From assembly GCA_001632435.1 (NCBI GenBank), contig KV423999.1, positions 46,707 through 110,706 of the forward strand: a DNA stretch of 64,000 nt. The letters are read 5' to 3'. Each line of letters begins with the position of its first letter. Within the stretch, counting starts at the first letter, position 1. Below the pieces are notes generated by a model that saw only the letters and a list, made by a program, of their open reading frames with translations, was not told the DNA's origin and ran no database searches. The position numbers and the translations under genes were made by a program. Positions 11,323-20,650 of this stretch are shown piece by piece. The DNA is from Calocera cornea HHB12733 (Eukaryota; Basidiomycota; Dacrymycetes; Dacrymycetales; Dacrymycetaceae).

Positions 11323-11653
11323 TCACAGGAAACACTCCCCGTTCTCCGCGTTCAGCTTCTTCAACGCTGACTTGCCCTCGTAACACGTCGCCACGCCGTT
11401 GATCACGCAGAGGTAGTTGCTGCCCGGGCAGTTGTGGCTCGACTTGTAGCCTTTGGATTTGGCGGGATCGCAGCTGGAGAGAACCGTATCAGTCTAGAGA
11501 CGAGCAGATTGACTTGGTAGCTGAGGCGTACCCGGGACCCAGACGAGGAGGCTTGGGCTTCTTCAGCAGGCCTTGGTTGCCGCACGACATCGGTCGCTGG
11601 GCCATCGCGAGGGCAAGAAGGGAGGCAAGGGCGAGGAGGATTAAGGAGCGCAT
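11323..11653 (-). CDS. Small secreted six-cysteine protein, copy 1
   Basis: Complement of exons 11323-11473 and 11532-11653, 90 aa. The signal peptide (MRSLILLALASLLALAMA) should be cleaved near AQ. The mature chain of ~70 residues has QRPMSCGNQGLLKKPKPP, RLGPGCDP, SHNCPGSNYLCVING, VATCYEG and ends GECFL, with six cysteines that could form three disulfides. A 58-nt phase-2 intron lies just before the second cysteine. It is nearly identical to copy 2 and lies in inverted orientation to it. I do not recognise the family. Small size, secretion, cysteine content and duplication resemble fungal effector-like or antimicrobial-type secreted proteins, which is inference only. A MITE-like element lies immediately downstream. 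Confidence 0.85.
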
Positions 11654-11730
11654 TGCTGATGCTGGGGTATGTATATGTGGTGGAGTGTTGCGGGATATGG
11701 GGTGATGGTGATGCTGGAGGGAAGATTGGT

Positions 11731-11802
11731 GGGGAAGCGACCGGCGCTGGGAGTGAACTGGGATCCTGTCGAACCAAACACGCACATTCGTCCGTCTTTA
11801 TA
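11731..11802 (-). promoter_or_regulatory. TATA box and conserved leader motif of secreted-protein copy 1
   Basis: TATAAA at 11797-11802 and the leader motif CCAGCGCCGGTCGCTTCCCC at 11731-11750 (minus strand), about 80 bp before the ATG. The motif is present at matching distance in copies 2 and 3 and, slightly altered, in the gene at 16922. Confidence 0.7.
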
Positions 11803-12140
11803 CGCGCTGGGCTAGCTGTCCAGCACAACGGGTGTGTCGGCCTGCGACTGCCCAGTGGCACAAGCTGCTGCTGAGCGCGAGTCGGTAGGATCGCAGGCGG
11901 TGTATCAGTTCATGGCAGCGCCAGGCCTCCGTGGCATGTCCTGTCTTGTCCGAGCGCCACGCCGGGAATGCCCAAACGCGGCCAGACAATAACGTATTCA
12001 GTAAGTAGACGAGAAGAGGGTGGCCAGGGCACCAGCGTGCCGTGCTGTGAATCAGGGGCAGGCGGTTGTGGTTGCGGTTGGTCGTTTCCAATTGATGAGA
12101 AGCGCTGAGTGGTCCATGCACGAAACGTGCAGTCCCTCAG

Positions 12141-12744
12141 TCTTGTCCTGCACCATGCCGGGGATGCCTAGACGCGGCCAGACAATAACGTATTTAGTAG
12201 CTTACATAACTTAGTTATTGAGAACACAACTGGAGGGTGACTAGGGCACGAGCATGCGGTGCTGTGGGTGCCGTGGTTCAGGGGGGGCGGTTCTGATTAC
12301 GGTTTGAGCCTCTGAGGTTTTAAATTGGTGAGAAGCGCCTGCCCGAGAGACGTAAGACATTAATTAGTAACGCGTGTGACGCGCGTTCGCAGAAGATAAA
12401 GTGGGCCGCGTTTCACTTTGCACTCCTTAGGGTCGCGCTAAGCGTTGTCACGGGATACGTAAACTGCATATGTAACCCGGCGCTGCAGAAGCTGGAAATT
12501 GAGGGAACAACGGGCGGATGGCTTCCCAAGAATGATGATGGGAGGACAACGGCCCCATTCAGTTCGGGGCCCGTTGAGTCATGGCAGTGCCAGGCTGGCG
12601 CTGCTGCTTATGATTGGAGGGTGTAGATTGGGTGACTATTTGCCTGGTTGCGTAAAGCAAGGCTAGGGTGCGGTGCGGTGCTGGATATGGATATCCGGAG
12701 ATGTGGTCTGAGGTTGTCGAACGTGGCAAAATGAGCAGGCTGAG
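12141..12744. other. Spacer of the inverted repeat with a partial upstream-region duplication
   Basis: About 600 bp separating the two arms. Positions 12135-12340 are a diverged direct duplicate of the left-arm upstream region 11940-12105, sharing GGCCAGACAATAACGTATT and GAGAAGCGC. A further short related piece, CATGGCAGTGCCAGG, occurs near 12581. No gene seen. This stretch is the shared upstream region of the divergent pair. Confidence 0.65.
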
Positions 12745-13083
12745 GGCCAGCATGTTTCGCGCGCATCAGTGGACCACTCAGCGCTTCTCATCAATTGGAA
12801 ACGACCAACCGCAACCACAACCGCCTGCCCCTGATTCACAGCACGGCACGCTGGTGCCCTGGCCACCCTCTTCTCGTCTACTTACTGAATACGTTATTGT
12901 CTGGCCGCGTTTGGGCATTCCCGGCGTGGCGCTCGGACAAGACAGGACATGCCACGGAGGCCTGGCGCTGCCATGAACTGACACACCGCCTGCGGTCCTA
13001 CCGGCTGGCGGTCAGCAACAGCTTGTGCCACTGGGCAGTCGCAGGCCGACACACCCGTTGTGCTGGACAGCTAGCCCAGCGCG

Positions 13084-13155
13084 TATAAAGAAGGACGAAT
13101 GTGCGTGTTTGGTTCGACAGGATCCCAGTTCACTCCCAGCGCCGGTCGCTTCCCC
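13084..13155 (+). promoter_or_regulatory. TATA box and conserved leader motif of secreted-protein copy 2
   Basis: TATAAA at 13084-13089 and the 20-bp leader motif at 13136-13155, followed by the ATG at 13233. Identical in arrangement to copy 1. Confidence 0.7.
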
Positions 13156-13232
13156 ACCAATCTTCCCTCCAGCATCACGATCACCCCATATCCCGCAACA
13201 CTCCACCACATATACATACCCCAGCATCAGCA

Positions 13233-13563
13233 ATGCGCTCCTTAATCCTCCTCGTCCTTGCCTCCCTTCTTGCCCTCGCGATGGCCCAGCGACCGATGTC
13301 GTGCGGCAACCAAGGCCTGCTGAAGAAGCCCAAGCCTCCTCGTCTGGGTCCCGGGTACGCCTCACCTTCCAACTCAATCTGATCGTCTCTAGACTGATAC
13401 GGTTCTCTCCAGCTGCGATCCCGCCAAATCCAAAGGCTACAAGTCGAGCCACAACTGCCCGGGCAGCAACTACCTCTGCGTGATCAACGGCGTGGCGACG
13501 TGTTACGAGGGCAAGTCAGCGTTGAAGAAGCTGAACGCGGAGAACGGGGAGTGTTTCCTCTGA
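13233..13563 (+). CDS. Small secreted six-cysteine protein, copy 2
   Basis: Exons 13233-13354 and 13413-13563, 90 aa. Signal peptide MRSLILLVLASLLALAMA, then the same six-cysteine mature chain as copy 1: MSCGNQG, GCDPAKSKGYKSSHNC, NYLCVING, ATCYEGKSALKKLNAENG, ECFL. The intron (58 nt, donor GTACGC, acceptor CAG) is conserved with copies 1 and 3. Copies 1 and 2 are divergently transcribed from a shared upstream region. Intact frame, splice sites, TATA box and leader all argue that it is functional. Function unknown. Confidence 0.85.
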
Positions 13564-13586
13564 GATAGGAGCAATCATCGGAGTCG

Positions 13587-13706
13587 CTGTAATGATACGA
13601 AACGAAACGTCGTGTGTGTGCACTCGCATTATTTGACCTCCCGCGTGACATATGGGCGGGACTGTGATATTTCCTGGGGTATAGTTGAAATCCTCGAAAC
13701 ATTGCT
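13587..13706. other. 3' flank of copy 2 with shared flank motif
   Basis: The minus strand of 13590-13635 carries AATAATGCGAGTGCACAC and a TTTCGTATCATTACAGC block, also found downstream of copy 3 (15062-15108). The shared flank shows the duplicated unit is longer than the gene. Confidence 0.55.
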
Positions 13707-14070
13707 GCTGATGCCCACAATTATCCTCTTAATCCGGCAAGCCAGAGGCGGGCGCTCCACAGCTGCCGAACCAAGGCCACGCCCGCGCCCTACGGGAGGC
13801 GAGACCGATATCAGCCCGAACCTGACCCAGGGACGGGGATTGATCCGGGATCGCGCGGGTCAGACACAGTGCCACCGAATGATTCTTCTCCCACTGTCGT
13901 CGGACGTAGCGCCAAAGTCTCAAATTGGAATATCAGGGGTGACAATGGTACTAGTGTCCCACCGCAAGCTGTTTCAGCTCTGGAATAGTTACAGAAACTC
14001 GCCGTCTGGATGCTTAATCCGACCGTGCATGAGGGTGCTTCTTGGCGAGTGTTATTGGATGGCGCGCGCA
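13707..14070. repeat. Direct repeat D, right copy
   Basis: Same-orientation counterpart of 10257-10661, diverged. The inverted-repeat gene pair is thus bracketed by direct repeats. No coding content recognised. Confidence 0.6.
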
Positions 14071-14584
14071 TGGAGGGTCTGTGCGTGCGAAATGTCATCC
14101 GGCTCACACGGACCAGTTCTGATAGCCTCGCTCTACTTCTCCGCATATCCATATACGGCACCGTACTCTACCCACGCTTCACTGAGCCAACGAAAGAGTC
14201 ATCCGATCCCCAACGCATCACAGCCATAAGAGGCGGCCCCAGCTGCCGCCTGGAACCGCCATGGTGTGAAGCAAAAGTGGTGCTCTTCGCGATTCTTCCG
14301 ACTTGACTCATCCGGGCGTTTCGCCCTTCCACATCTCCCATCTTCGGCAACGTCCAACCCCCGCTACAAGACACGAATGTATGCAGATCACAAGTACGTT
14401 ACGTACCGCGTGATAACGATGAGAGCGAACCCTAAGGAGTGCATGGTGAAACGCGACCGCTGCAGTGCCTTCTGCGAACGCTTTTCGCACCCGTTACATA
14501 ATCCCATACATTCTTCCTTCTCACCAGGAACAACGACAAACCGCAAATCGCTGGCCCCTCAGGCTGATCCACAACGCCGGCCGG
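14071..14584. other. Intergenic, no gene seen
   Basis: Between direct repeat D and the broken secreted-protein copy. No domain, signal peptide or splice-consistent frame recognised. Confidence 0.4.
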
Positions 14585-14823
14585 CCCCACAGCACCGCAT
14601 GCTGGCGTCCTGGGCCCTATCCGCTGGCGTCCTGGGCCCTATCCTCGTGTAATTACTAAATAGGTAAACTGTCTGGCTGCCGCAGGCTGCGTTTGGGCGC
14701 AACTGCCTGACCAAGGCTGGGGGCACGAAATATATGTGTGTGATCAGTGGGATAGTGATGTGCATCGAAGGCGCGGCGAAGATCAAGAAGCTCGATATGG
14801 AAGGCGGGGAGTTCTTCCTAGTG
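14585..14823 (+). pseudogene. Broken copy of the six-cysteine secreted protein (upstream region fused to exon 2)
   Basis: 14590-14700 resembles the upstream region of the arms: CACAGCACCGCATGCTGG, then a tandem GCTGGCGTCCTGGGCCCTATCC pair split by nothing, then GTCTGGC and GCGTTTGGGC. It then runs straight into an exon-2-like sequence at 14701-14823 reading NCLTKAGGTKYMCVISG, VMCIEG and KIKKLDMEGGEFFLV. This aligns with NCPGSNYLCVING, ATCYEG and LKKLNAENGECFL of the intact copies. The signal-peptide exon and intron are missing, the last cysteine is replaced by phenylalanine, and the normal stop is lost. It is read as a deletion derivative. Confidence 0.65.
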
Positions 14824-15124
14824 TACAATATTGGTAGTCGAGAAGCTGGATGGGCTCGAGTCACAGCCGCAATGTCACTAGACCCTCGATACATATGGGA
14901 CGGGGGGGATGACAGCGCGTTCCTTGCTCAAAGCGGTCATATTTGAAAGGTTGTGCGAGTTTCAATGAAAGGGGTGCCACAGTCAAGAGCTGTTTGGAGG
15001 AGAATCACACAGCGCTGTGTAGCACAAACATCCCATCATCCGTATATCAAACGAGCGGTCCGATAATGCGAGTGCACATGACATGACATTTCGTATCATT
15101 ACAGCTTGTCCAATAATCCCAACC
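14824..15124. other. Intergenic with copy-3 3' flank
   Basis: 15049-15080 repeats the end of direct repeat D (GGTCCGATAATGCGAGTGCAC). 15088-15115 holds TTTCGTATCATTACAGCTTG and TGTCCAATAAT, the uninterrupted version of the site that flanks the MITE-like element near copy 1. No gene. Confidence 0.55.
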
Positions 15125-15461
15125 TCACATGAAGCATTCTCCGTTCTCCGCGTTCAGCTTCTTCAAGGCGGCCTTGCCCTCGTAGCAGGTAGCCACGCCG
15201 TTGATGACGCAGAGATAATTGCTGCCCTGACAGTTGTGGCTCGACTTGAAGCCCTTAGATTGGGAAGGATCGCAGCTGGAAAGAGGTATATCAGTCTAAT
15301 GACTATCAAATTGAGTCTGTAGGTGCAGCATACCCGGGACCCAGACGAGGAGGCTTGGGCTTCTTGAGCAGGCCCTGGTTGCCGCACGACATAGGTCGCT
15401 GCGGGCCCGCCACTGCGATGGCAAAGAGAGACACGAGGACGAGGACGATCAAGGAGCGCAT
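15125..15461 (-). CDS. Small secreted six-cysteine protein, copy 3
   Basis: Complement of exons 15125-15275 and 15334-15461, 92 aa. Signal peptide MRSLIVLVLVSLFAIAVA, then GPQRPMSCGNQG, LLKKPKPPRLGPG, CDPSQSKGFKSSHNCQ, NYLCVINGVATCYEG, KAALKKLNAENGECFM. It has the same six cysteines and the same phase-2 intron position as copies 1 and 2, with more substitutions in signal peptide and flanks. It is therefore an older duplicate under apparent constraint. TATAAA lies at 15596-15601 and the leader motif at 15531-15550 (minus strand). Function unknown. Confidence 0.85.
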
Positions 15462-15530
15462 TGTTGTATTGATATATGTATATGCAGTGTGCTGTTGGAG
15501 GAGTTGGGGAGATGTCGTTGTGAACGATAA

Positions 15531-15601
15531 CGGGGAGCGACCGGCGCTGGTTGTCAAACCTGTTGAGTGAAGATCAAGCCAGTCATTCCGTTTGCTTTAT
15601 A
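15531..15601 (-). promoter_or_regulatory. TATA box and leader motif of secreted-protein copy 3
   Basis: TATAAA at 15596-15601 and leader CCAGCGCCGGTCGCTCCCCG at 15531-15550, in the same order and spacing as the other copies. Confidence 0.65.
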
Positions 15602-16776
15602 CCTTACTGGCGGCTTAGATTTCATGCCGAGATCACATCACAGCGTGTTTCCCAGCACTGGAAGGAGATGGTGCAAGATGCCCATCATTGTCGGTGTGAA
15701 GCGTGCAAAGTACAAGCGGATCAACTGCAAGTTCGGTCTCTGTACTGGGTGACAATTGCCGATAGGAGGCGTCCGTCTCATGGTAGGCTGCAATGATCTA
15801 AGAGAACTTCTGGCCTGGAACCATGAAGGATGTGATCTGAGTCATGTTGAGGGGACGAGGCGGGATGGGTTCTTGGATGACAAGTCAGAGTGTGAACATG
15901 AAACACGAAATCAGACCCCGTATTGAAGGCGCGGTGCTCTGTGCGACCCGTTGTCAAGTCTACTGTCCACGCAATCAGCTTCCTAATACCATTACGGCAT
16001 GATCACGCCTCTCGGGACGTGATGCTCCTTATCTGTGACTCGAGTGGAAGTGATGGGATGGGGATGGTCTGCCGTGCGATGCAGCATCAGCCTGGATCAC
16101 ACTTTAGGGCGCGGTAGCAACTGAAGCGAGACACGCTTGAATCCTCCTCGCCATCTTCCTTGCGCCGTGATACGCATATCTGGATTGTTCCGTGGATGCC
16201 ATCCAGAAGACAGTGCGTTATTTCCTCCTGTTTGAAAAGAGAACCAGAAGGCAAGGTGGACGGATGGACAAGCGGACTGCAACTTGTTGCCTGGTAGATC
16301 GTCCACCGCCTCGTTCATTATGCTGTATCTAAACGGTTCCGAGGGGCCTCACATGGATCAACTCAACAAGTCTCCCGCCGTGACTGCTTGATAAACACTT
16401 CAAGTTATACGAAGTCCAGCTGTTCACCGAGGTGAAGGCGCGTCGCTAACCCCGATTTCGGCCCATCCGCTGGCGGTAAACGCTTGTCAGGACGGTCTTC
16501 GAACGGTGGTTCTGTACATACAGACCAATGGACATCGAGTTGCCGCCTATTACATCGTCCACACCGTCATCATGTTACATGTGAGCCGATCCGAGAAGAG
16601 GTCCGACGCTGTTTGCCGGTCATCCCAGTACTCCTCTCTGCACTGCGATGATGAGTTGCTGTCCAGCGCTTTGGTCCATCGGCTGGCGCTGAACGTTTCT
16701 GGGCAACGGTAGATGAGCACCCCTTAATTGATACCAGTGTATCTCTCTGCGCCTTCGAACTGCCTCACTTGGACGC
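15602..16776. other. Intergenic, no gene seen
   Basis: About 1.2 kb. Frames are short, lack signal peptides or domains, and cannot be joined by credible introns. No repeat of the secreted-protein unit was found here. Confidence 0.45.
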
Positions 16777-16832
16777 TATAAAATCAAGGTGACAAAGTCT
16801 CAACCTGTTCCACCCAGCGCTGGCCGCTTCCC
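16777..16832 (+). promoter_or_regulatory. TATA box and diverged leader motif of the gene at 16922
   Basis: TATAAAA at 16777-16783 and CCAGCGCTGGCCGCTTCCCA at 16813-16832, a two- or three-base variant of the leader motif of the secreted-protein copies, in the same relative order. Confidence 0.55.
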
Positions 16833-16921
16833 ATCCATTTTTCCACACAACATCCCGGCCCACACCCCTTCTGTTTTGGGCGGGCAGCACTCACAGGCAG
16901 CACGGTCGAATCTGAGCCAAC

Positions 16922-17203
16922 ATGCGTAGTTTCACTTGGATTGTCACTTTCTCTCTCTTGGCCCTCACCCAAGCTACTCCTGCGCCCATACTAATAAGAA
17001 AACACGGCAAGGGCAACAGCCTTCCGCAAGTCCAGCAGTTGCGTCTACTTCCCATTCCGCGCCCGAATCGTCCATTTTCCCTTTGTAGGTCTCAGTTGGC
17101 TTACACCAACGGAATGGGTACTTACCGCATGCTCTCATATAGCAGGGGTCGCGACCGATTGGCCGGCCAGGAGTCAGACCTTCCATGCCCAGAGCTCTGC
17201 TGA
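16922..17203 (+). CDS. Putative small secreted protein, diverged relative or decayed copy
   Basis: Begins MRSFTWIVTFSLLALTQA, a good signal peptide that keeps the MRS start of the family and the family promoter layout. The mature part (TPAPILIRKHGKGNSLPQ onward, 93 aa in total as an unspliced frame) does not keep the six-cysteine pattern. Just after the stop, the same frame stays open for about 30 codons with an acidic Asp/Asn-rich sequence. An alternative intron beginning GTAGGT at about 17088 and ending ATAG at about 17144 would give a Ser/Thr-rich C-terminus instead. The exon structure, and whether it still makes a protein, cannot be decided from sequence alone. Confidence 0.4.
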   Translation: MRSFTWIVTFSLLALTQATPAPILIRKHGKGNSLPQVQQLRLLPIPRPNRPFSLCRSQLAYTNGMGTYRMLSYSRGRDRLAGQESDLPCPELC

Positions 17204-17514
17204 CTGGACCCCAACCACGATGTCAAAGCCAACATCTTCGAAGGCAATGACTACGTCGATAACGACATGGACATCGTACACAACAACGACTGAGTTGGCA
17301 AGGGCGACATTATATGCTGACATTATTTAGGATTCATGGGCATTGTTGCCCCTTGTGTCATAACCAGGCGCAGAGGTTTGCAAGTGGAAAGACGATGCTT
17401 GCAAGACCATTGCTCTTGATTTGTAGTACATCTGGCGATTAGTAGTATGCCAAATGAGACAAGGGTATCGTCATCTTCATGCTCCTGGAGGAGTATACCT
17501 CTCAGCAACAACCC

Positions 17515-19766
17515 CTAGTGCTCGCACAACCCATAATGCTCCTCCCAAGCGTCGTTGACCTCGGCCACATCAGCCCTCCTATCGTCCATCAGCCGCCTCC
17601 TATGCTCCTCAGCGTCCGCGCGGCTCATCCCCATCCCCGCCTCTGCACAAATGTCGATCGCGAGCTCCACCGGCAGCCCCCTGCCCCCGGTAGCCCGCTT
17701 GCACGCCATGTCCAGGGCGTTGTGCACGTAGGGGAAGATGCGGAAACGCTGTTGCGGGAGGATGTCTGCTGTTGTTGGGACCGGGGTGATGGTGGGCCAG
17801 ATTTGAGGCCCGGAATAGGAGAACCCGGGGAAGTTGAGCTGGTGCGTTTCGGGGTCCACTGCTGGGTAGGACTCGTTCACGATAAAGAAGCAGAGCTGGA
17901 TCGTGTGAGTTGGAGATACCTTTCCAACACGAAGCACGCACGATTTTCCGCACAGCCGGCTCGGTCCCCTCAGTCGCGGTATTCTTCAGACCCGCAACCT
18001 GATGCTGCAGCCAATTAGGGAAGCTGAGCATCCTCCCCGTCCCCTCCCTCCCGTTCCCCGCCTCGCCCACGCCCGTCGTAGGCACCGTCCCCAGTACGAT
18101 ATTCCTCGGCAGCTGATACGGATACCCCGAGGCCTCCGCATCCTCCACATCGCTCGGGTAGTCCATCACCTCCTCGTAGTTCTCCTCCTCCTCACCCAGC
18201 GGCCCGCCCCACACGGAAAAGTCATCCCCGTGCTCGACGGCCATGTTCGGCCGGTCCTGCTCCGTGCGCAGGCGGCGGAAGGACAGCCCGGAGTCGGAGA
18301 TGGTGGGCGAGCAGGAGTAGTAGTAGATTAGCGAGGCGCGGATATGCTCGTGTGGCTGTAGACTGTCAACCCCCACCCCAAATGCTTATGCATACCACTC
18401 ACCGCTCCCTCAACATGCCACGAGCCCTTATATTCCTCCCCCGGCTTGAGCACATAGTTCGCAGCCTTGACGATCACTTTCAACTTCTTGCCCCTGAGCC
18501 TGCTCTCGCCCGCCGCACCCAGCTTCTCCTCTCCCACCTCCGTCTCCGGCCCGTCCCTCACCCTCCCCTCCTCCTCCTCCCTCTTCTCCCGCTGCTGCTG
18601 CACAACCCTCTCCCTCCACCTGCCCAAGTCCCCTGCCTGCCTCTCCGCCGCCCTCTCCTCCCACCGCCTAAAGGAAGCCGACTTCTCGTACACCCATGTC
18701 CAGAACATGCTCCGCTCGATCTGGGGCAGGGCGAGCTGGAAGACCCGCTCGAGCGCCGCATATAAGGTGGGGTGCTCGGCGCGCGGGCCAAGGGCGGTGA
18801 TGGGGGATTCGATGCTGACACTGCCTTCCAAGGAAATGGCGAAGATGGAGGGTAGCCTGCTGGCTGTCAGCCCGGCTCGGGTAGGGAGAGAGTGGCAGCG
18901 CACCAGGCATAAACACTCTCATGCGCCGTCGACCGCTCCGTATACTCGTCCACGTGGTACTTCGTCTCAGTCCTGAACTTCTCAACCCGGTTCAGCGGGT
19001 GCTGGTGGTTCAACAACCGCGTCGTCCCCTGGACGTACGGGTCTTCCGCCCCAACCCCGTCAGCCCCTTGCTTGTGATGAGGGAAGAGGCAGGAGCTCAC
19101 AAAGTGAAGGATGGATCAGATCCAGCACCTTCCCCCCGCTCCCAGGGTGCCAATCGCCCACCTCCCCCTCTCCCAGCCTATCCAGCTCCCGTTCCAGTAC
19201 ATCCCTCAGCTCCCTGGGGACGAGGTTGTCGGAGGTGAAGATGCCTACGCGCTCTTTGAGCGCTGCGGTGCGGAGGGTGTGCTGCGAGAGGGAGGTGCTG
19301 ATGAGAGTGTCGATTGGGGGCCAGAGGGTAAGGTCGGCGGGGTGCGGGATAGAGGGGGGGAAGATGGGGTCGAGATGCTGGATCCGGAGGGCTTCGCGCT
19401 TCAGCTCCCTGCACAAACCGCATCAGCCAGCCGCCCGGCCCAGGCCATCCCAGCCCAAGAGAAACAGCCTACGAACAGAAAAAGCGCATCAATATCCCCC
19501 ATCCCGACCCCCCGCTCGACCAACCGCGCTTCCGCGACCCACTTCTCCGCCAGCCCACGCGAGTCATCAAGTAGCTTGAGGTGCCAGTTGGGCTTCGAGC
19601 GGATGGCTGCTGCGAAGGGTTTTTCCCAGCCGGTGGGTGGGGGAGTGAGGGTGGCCATTCGTGTGGATGCTTCAGATGCTTGGGAGCGAGATCTGGATGG
19701 CAGGGAGAGCGCGCTCAGCTCAGTAGTGGGCCAGGGTGTGGGATATTCGAAAGGGAAACCCGCCAA
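17515..19766 (-). CDS. DUF4246 family protein
   Basis: Complement of exons 17515-17895, 17942-18355, 18403-18856, 18904-19042, 19101-19408 and 19477-19766, giving 661 aa. The order of conserved blocks fits fungal DUF4246 proteins: AGFPFEYP and KPNWHLKLLDD at the N-terminus, DWHPGSGGKVLDLIHPSLYP, then WLPSIFAISLEG, LKVIVKAANYVLKPGEEYKG, SWHVEG followed by HEHIRASLIYYY, FPNWLQHQVA, and LCFFIVNESYPAV. Exon joins were chosen so these blocks stay intact. The biochemical role is not established. The WHVEG/HIRASLIYYY core looks like a beta-barrel with a possible metal-site histidine, but that is only inference. A long Glu/Arg-rich insertion sits around residues 300-370. Confidence 0.85.
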
Positions 19767-20650
19767 GACTGGCCCAGCGCGTCACTTTGGTTGGCATGGG
19801 GAAGGAAATTCATTGTCAGGGTCAGGGATGTCGCATTGTCATAGATAGGTAAGCCTAGGGACTCCATATAATTCAAGGAGTTAGTTTGTGTATGAAACAT
19901 CTAGGGGATGCGTAGGTCAAGGCTGTTTTGGTGCGGGAGGATAAGCGAGGAGGTGTGAGGTGTGGGGTGTGGACGGCAGCTCTGGGAGGAGGTCGATGGC
20001 TCGGGGCTCGAGGCGGACTCAGCGTGATGCATACAGGGCAGAGGCCACGTGACTGCATATTTATCTTCCCAGGTCAAGCGATCGACTTGAGCACCGGTCC
20101 AGAGCTGGTTCAAGCGCCAGTGTTCTGCTCGGTAGCTCATGGTGTTCAAGGAAAGTCGCGGAGCAGATGGGTTGGAAGATTTGGAAGCGGATGGAACACG
20201 TGGGAACCCGCTCCGGCCGCGCTGCAGGGAAGTACTCTGTAGACCGTCTCCACACAGCTCAAGCCGTCCCCCACAACGCAAGCCCGGCTCCCTCCCATCC
20301 AACAGTTTTCCAGCATACACATACCTCGCGCATATATGTGCCTCGCATCAGTACTGGCCAGCCAAGAAGATGGCTGTAGCAGGAACCCCTGCCGTTCGCC
20401 CAGGCCCGGACCCTATTCGCGCGGCAGGCTCATGACAGCCGGTGACGTCGTCGTGCTCGTGCAGGCGGGTGAAAGGCTGCAAGGATCCTGAACCCGCCCT
20501 CGCCCTGCCCCGCAGGCGAATGGGGGTACGATACTGCAGGCTGGAGGATGCGTACACTTTCATTTCTGCTCTTACGACTTTGACTTCACGACTTCGCCAC
20601 TGAGGCGACACCCCATCCACCCCAACGACCCACTGAGCTGACGAAAGTTG
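19767..20650. other. Intergenic between divergent DUF4246 and glutamate decarboxylase genes
   Basis: About 880 bp serving as upstream sequence for both flanking genes. No credible additional gene; frames on both strands are short and without domains. Confidence 0.45.

Larger units (their letters stand above)
11300..12140. repeat. Left arm of a ~0.8 kb inverted repeat
   Basis: Every matched position in this arm and the right arm sums to 24886. For example, ATG at 11653 pairs with 13233, and the stop end at 11323 pairs with 13563. The centre is therefore at 12443. The arm contains a full secreted-protein gene, its 5' leader, TATA box and about 300 bp of upstream sequence. Differences from the right arm are sparse; small indels appear only near the inner end (around 12106-12140). 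Confidence 0.9.
12745..13586. repeat. Right arm of the ~0.8 kb inverted repeat
   Basis: Mirror image of 11300-12140 about position 12443. It holds secreted-protein copy 2 with its promoter. Similarity fades about 20 bp beyond the stop codon, around 13586. Long frames on both strands of this arm have exact partners in the left arm, confirming the register. Confidence 0.9.

Noticed and set aside
12020..12866. Mirror-image frames in the inverted-repeat inner parts starting MARAPACRAVNQG
   Set aside because: They exist twice only because the arms are duplicated. No signal peptide, no conserved end, frames diverge at the indels, and they overlap the upstream regions of the secreted genes.
14559..14894. 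111-codon antisense frame over the broken secreted-protein copy
   Set aside because: No domain or signal. It overlaps a segment better explained as a degenerate exon on the other strand.
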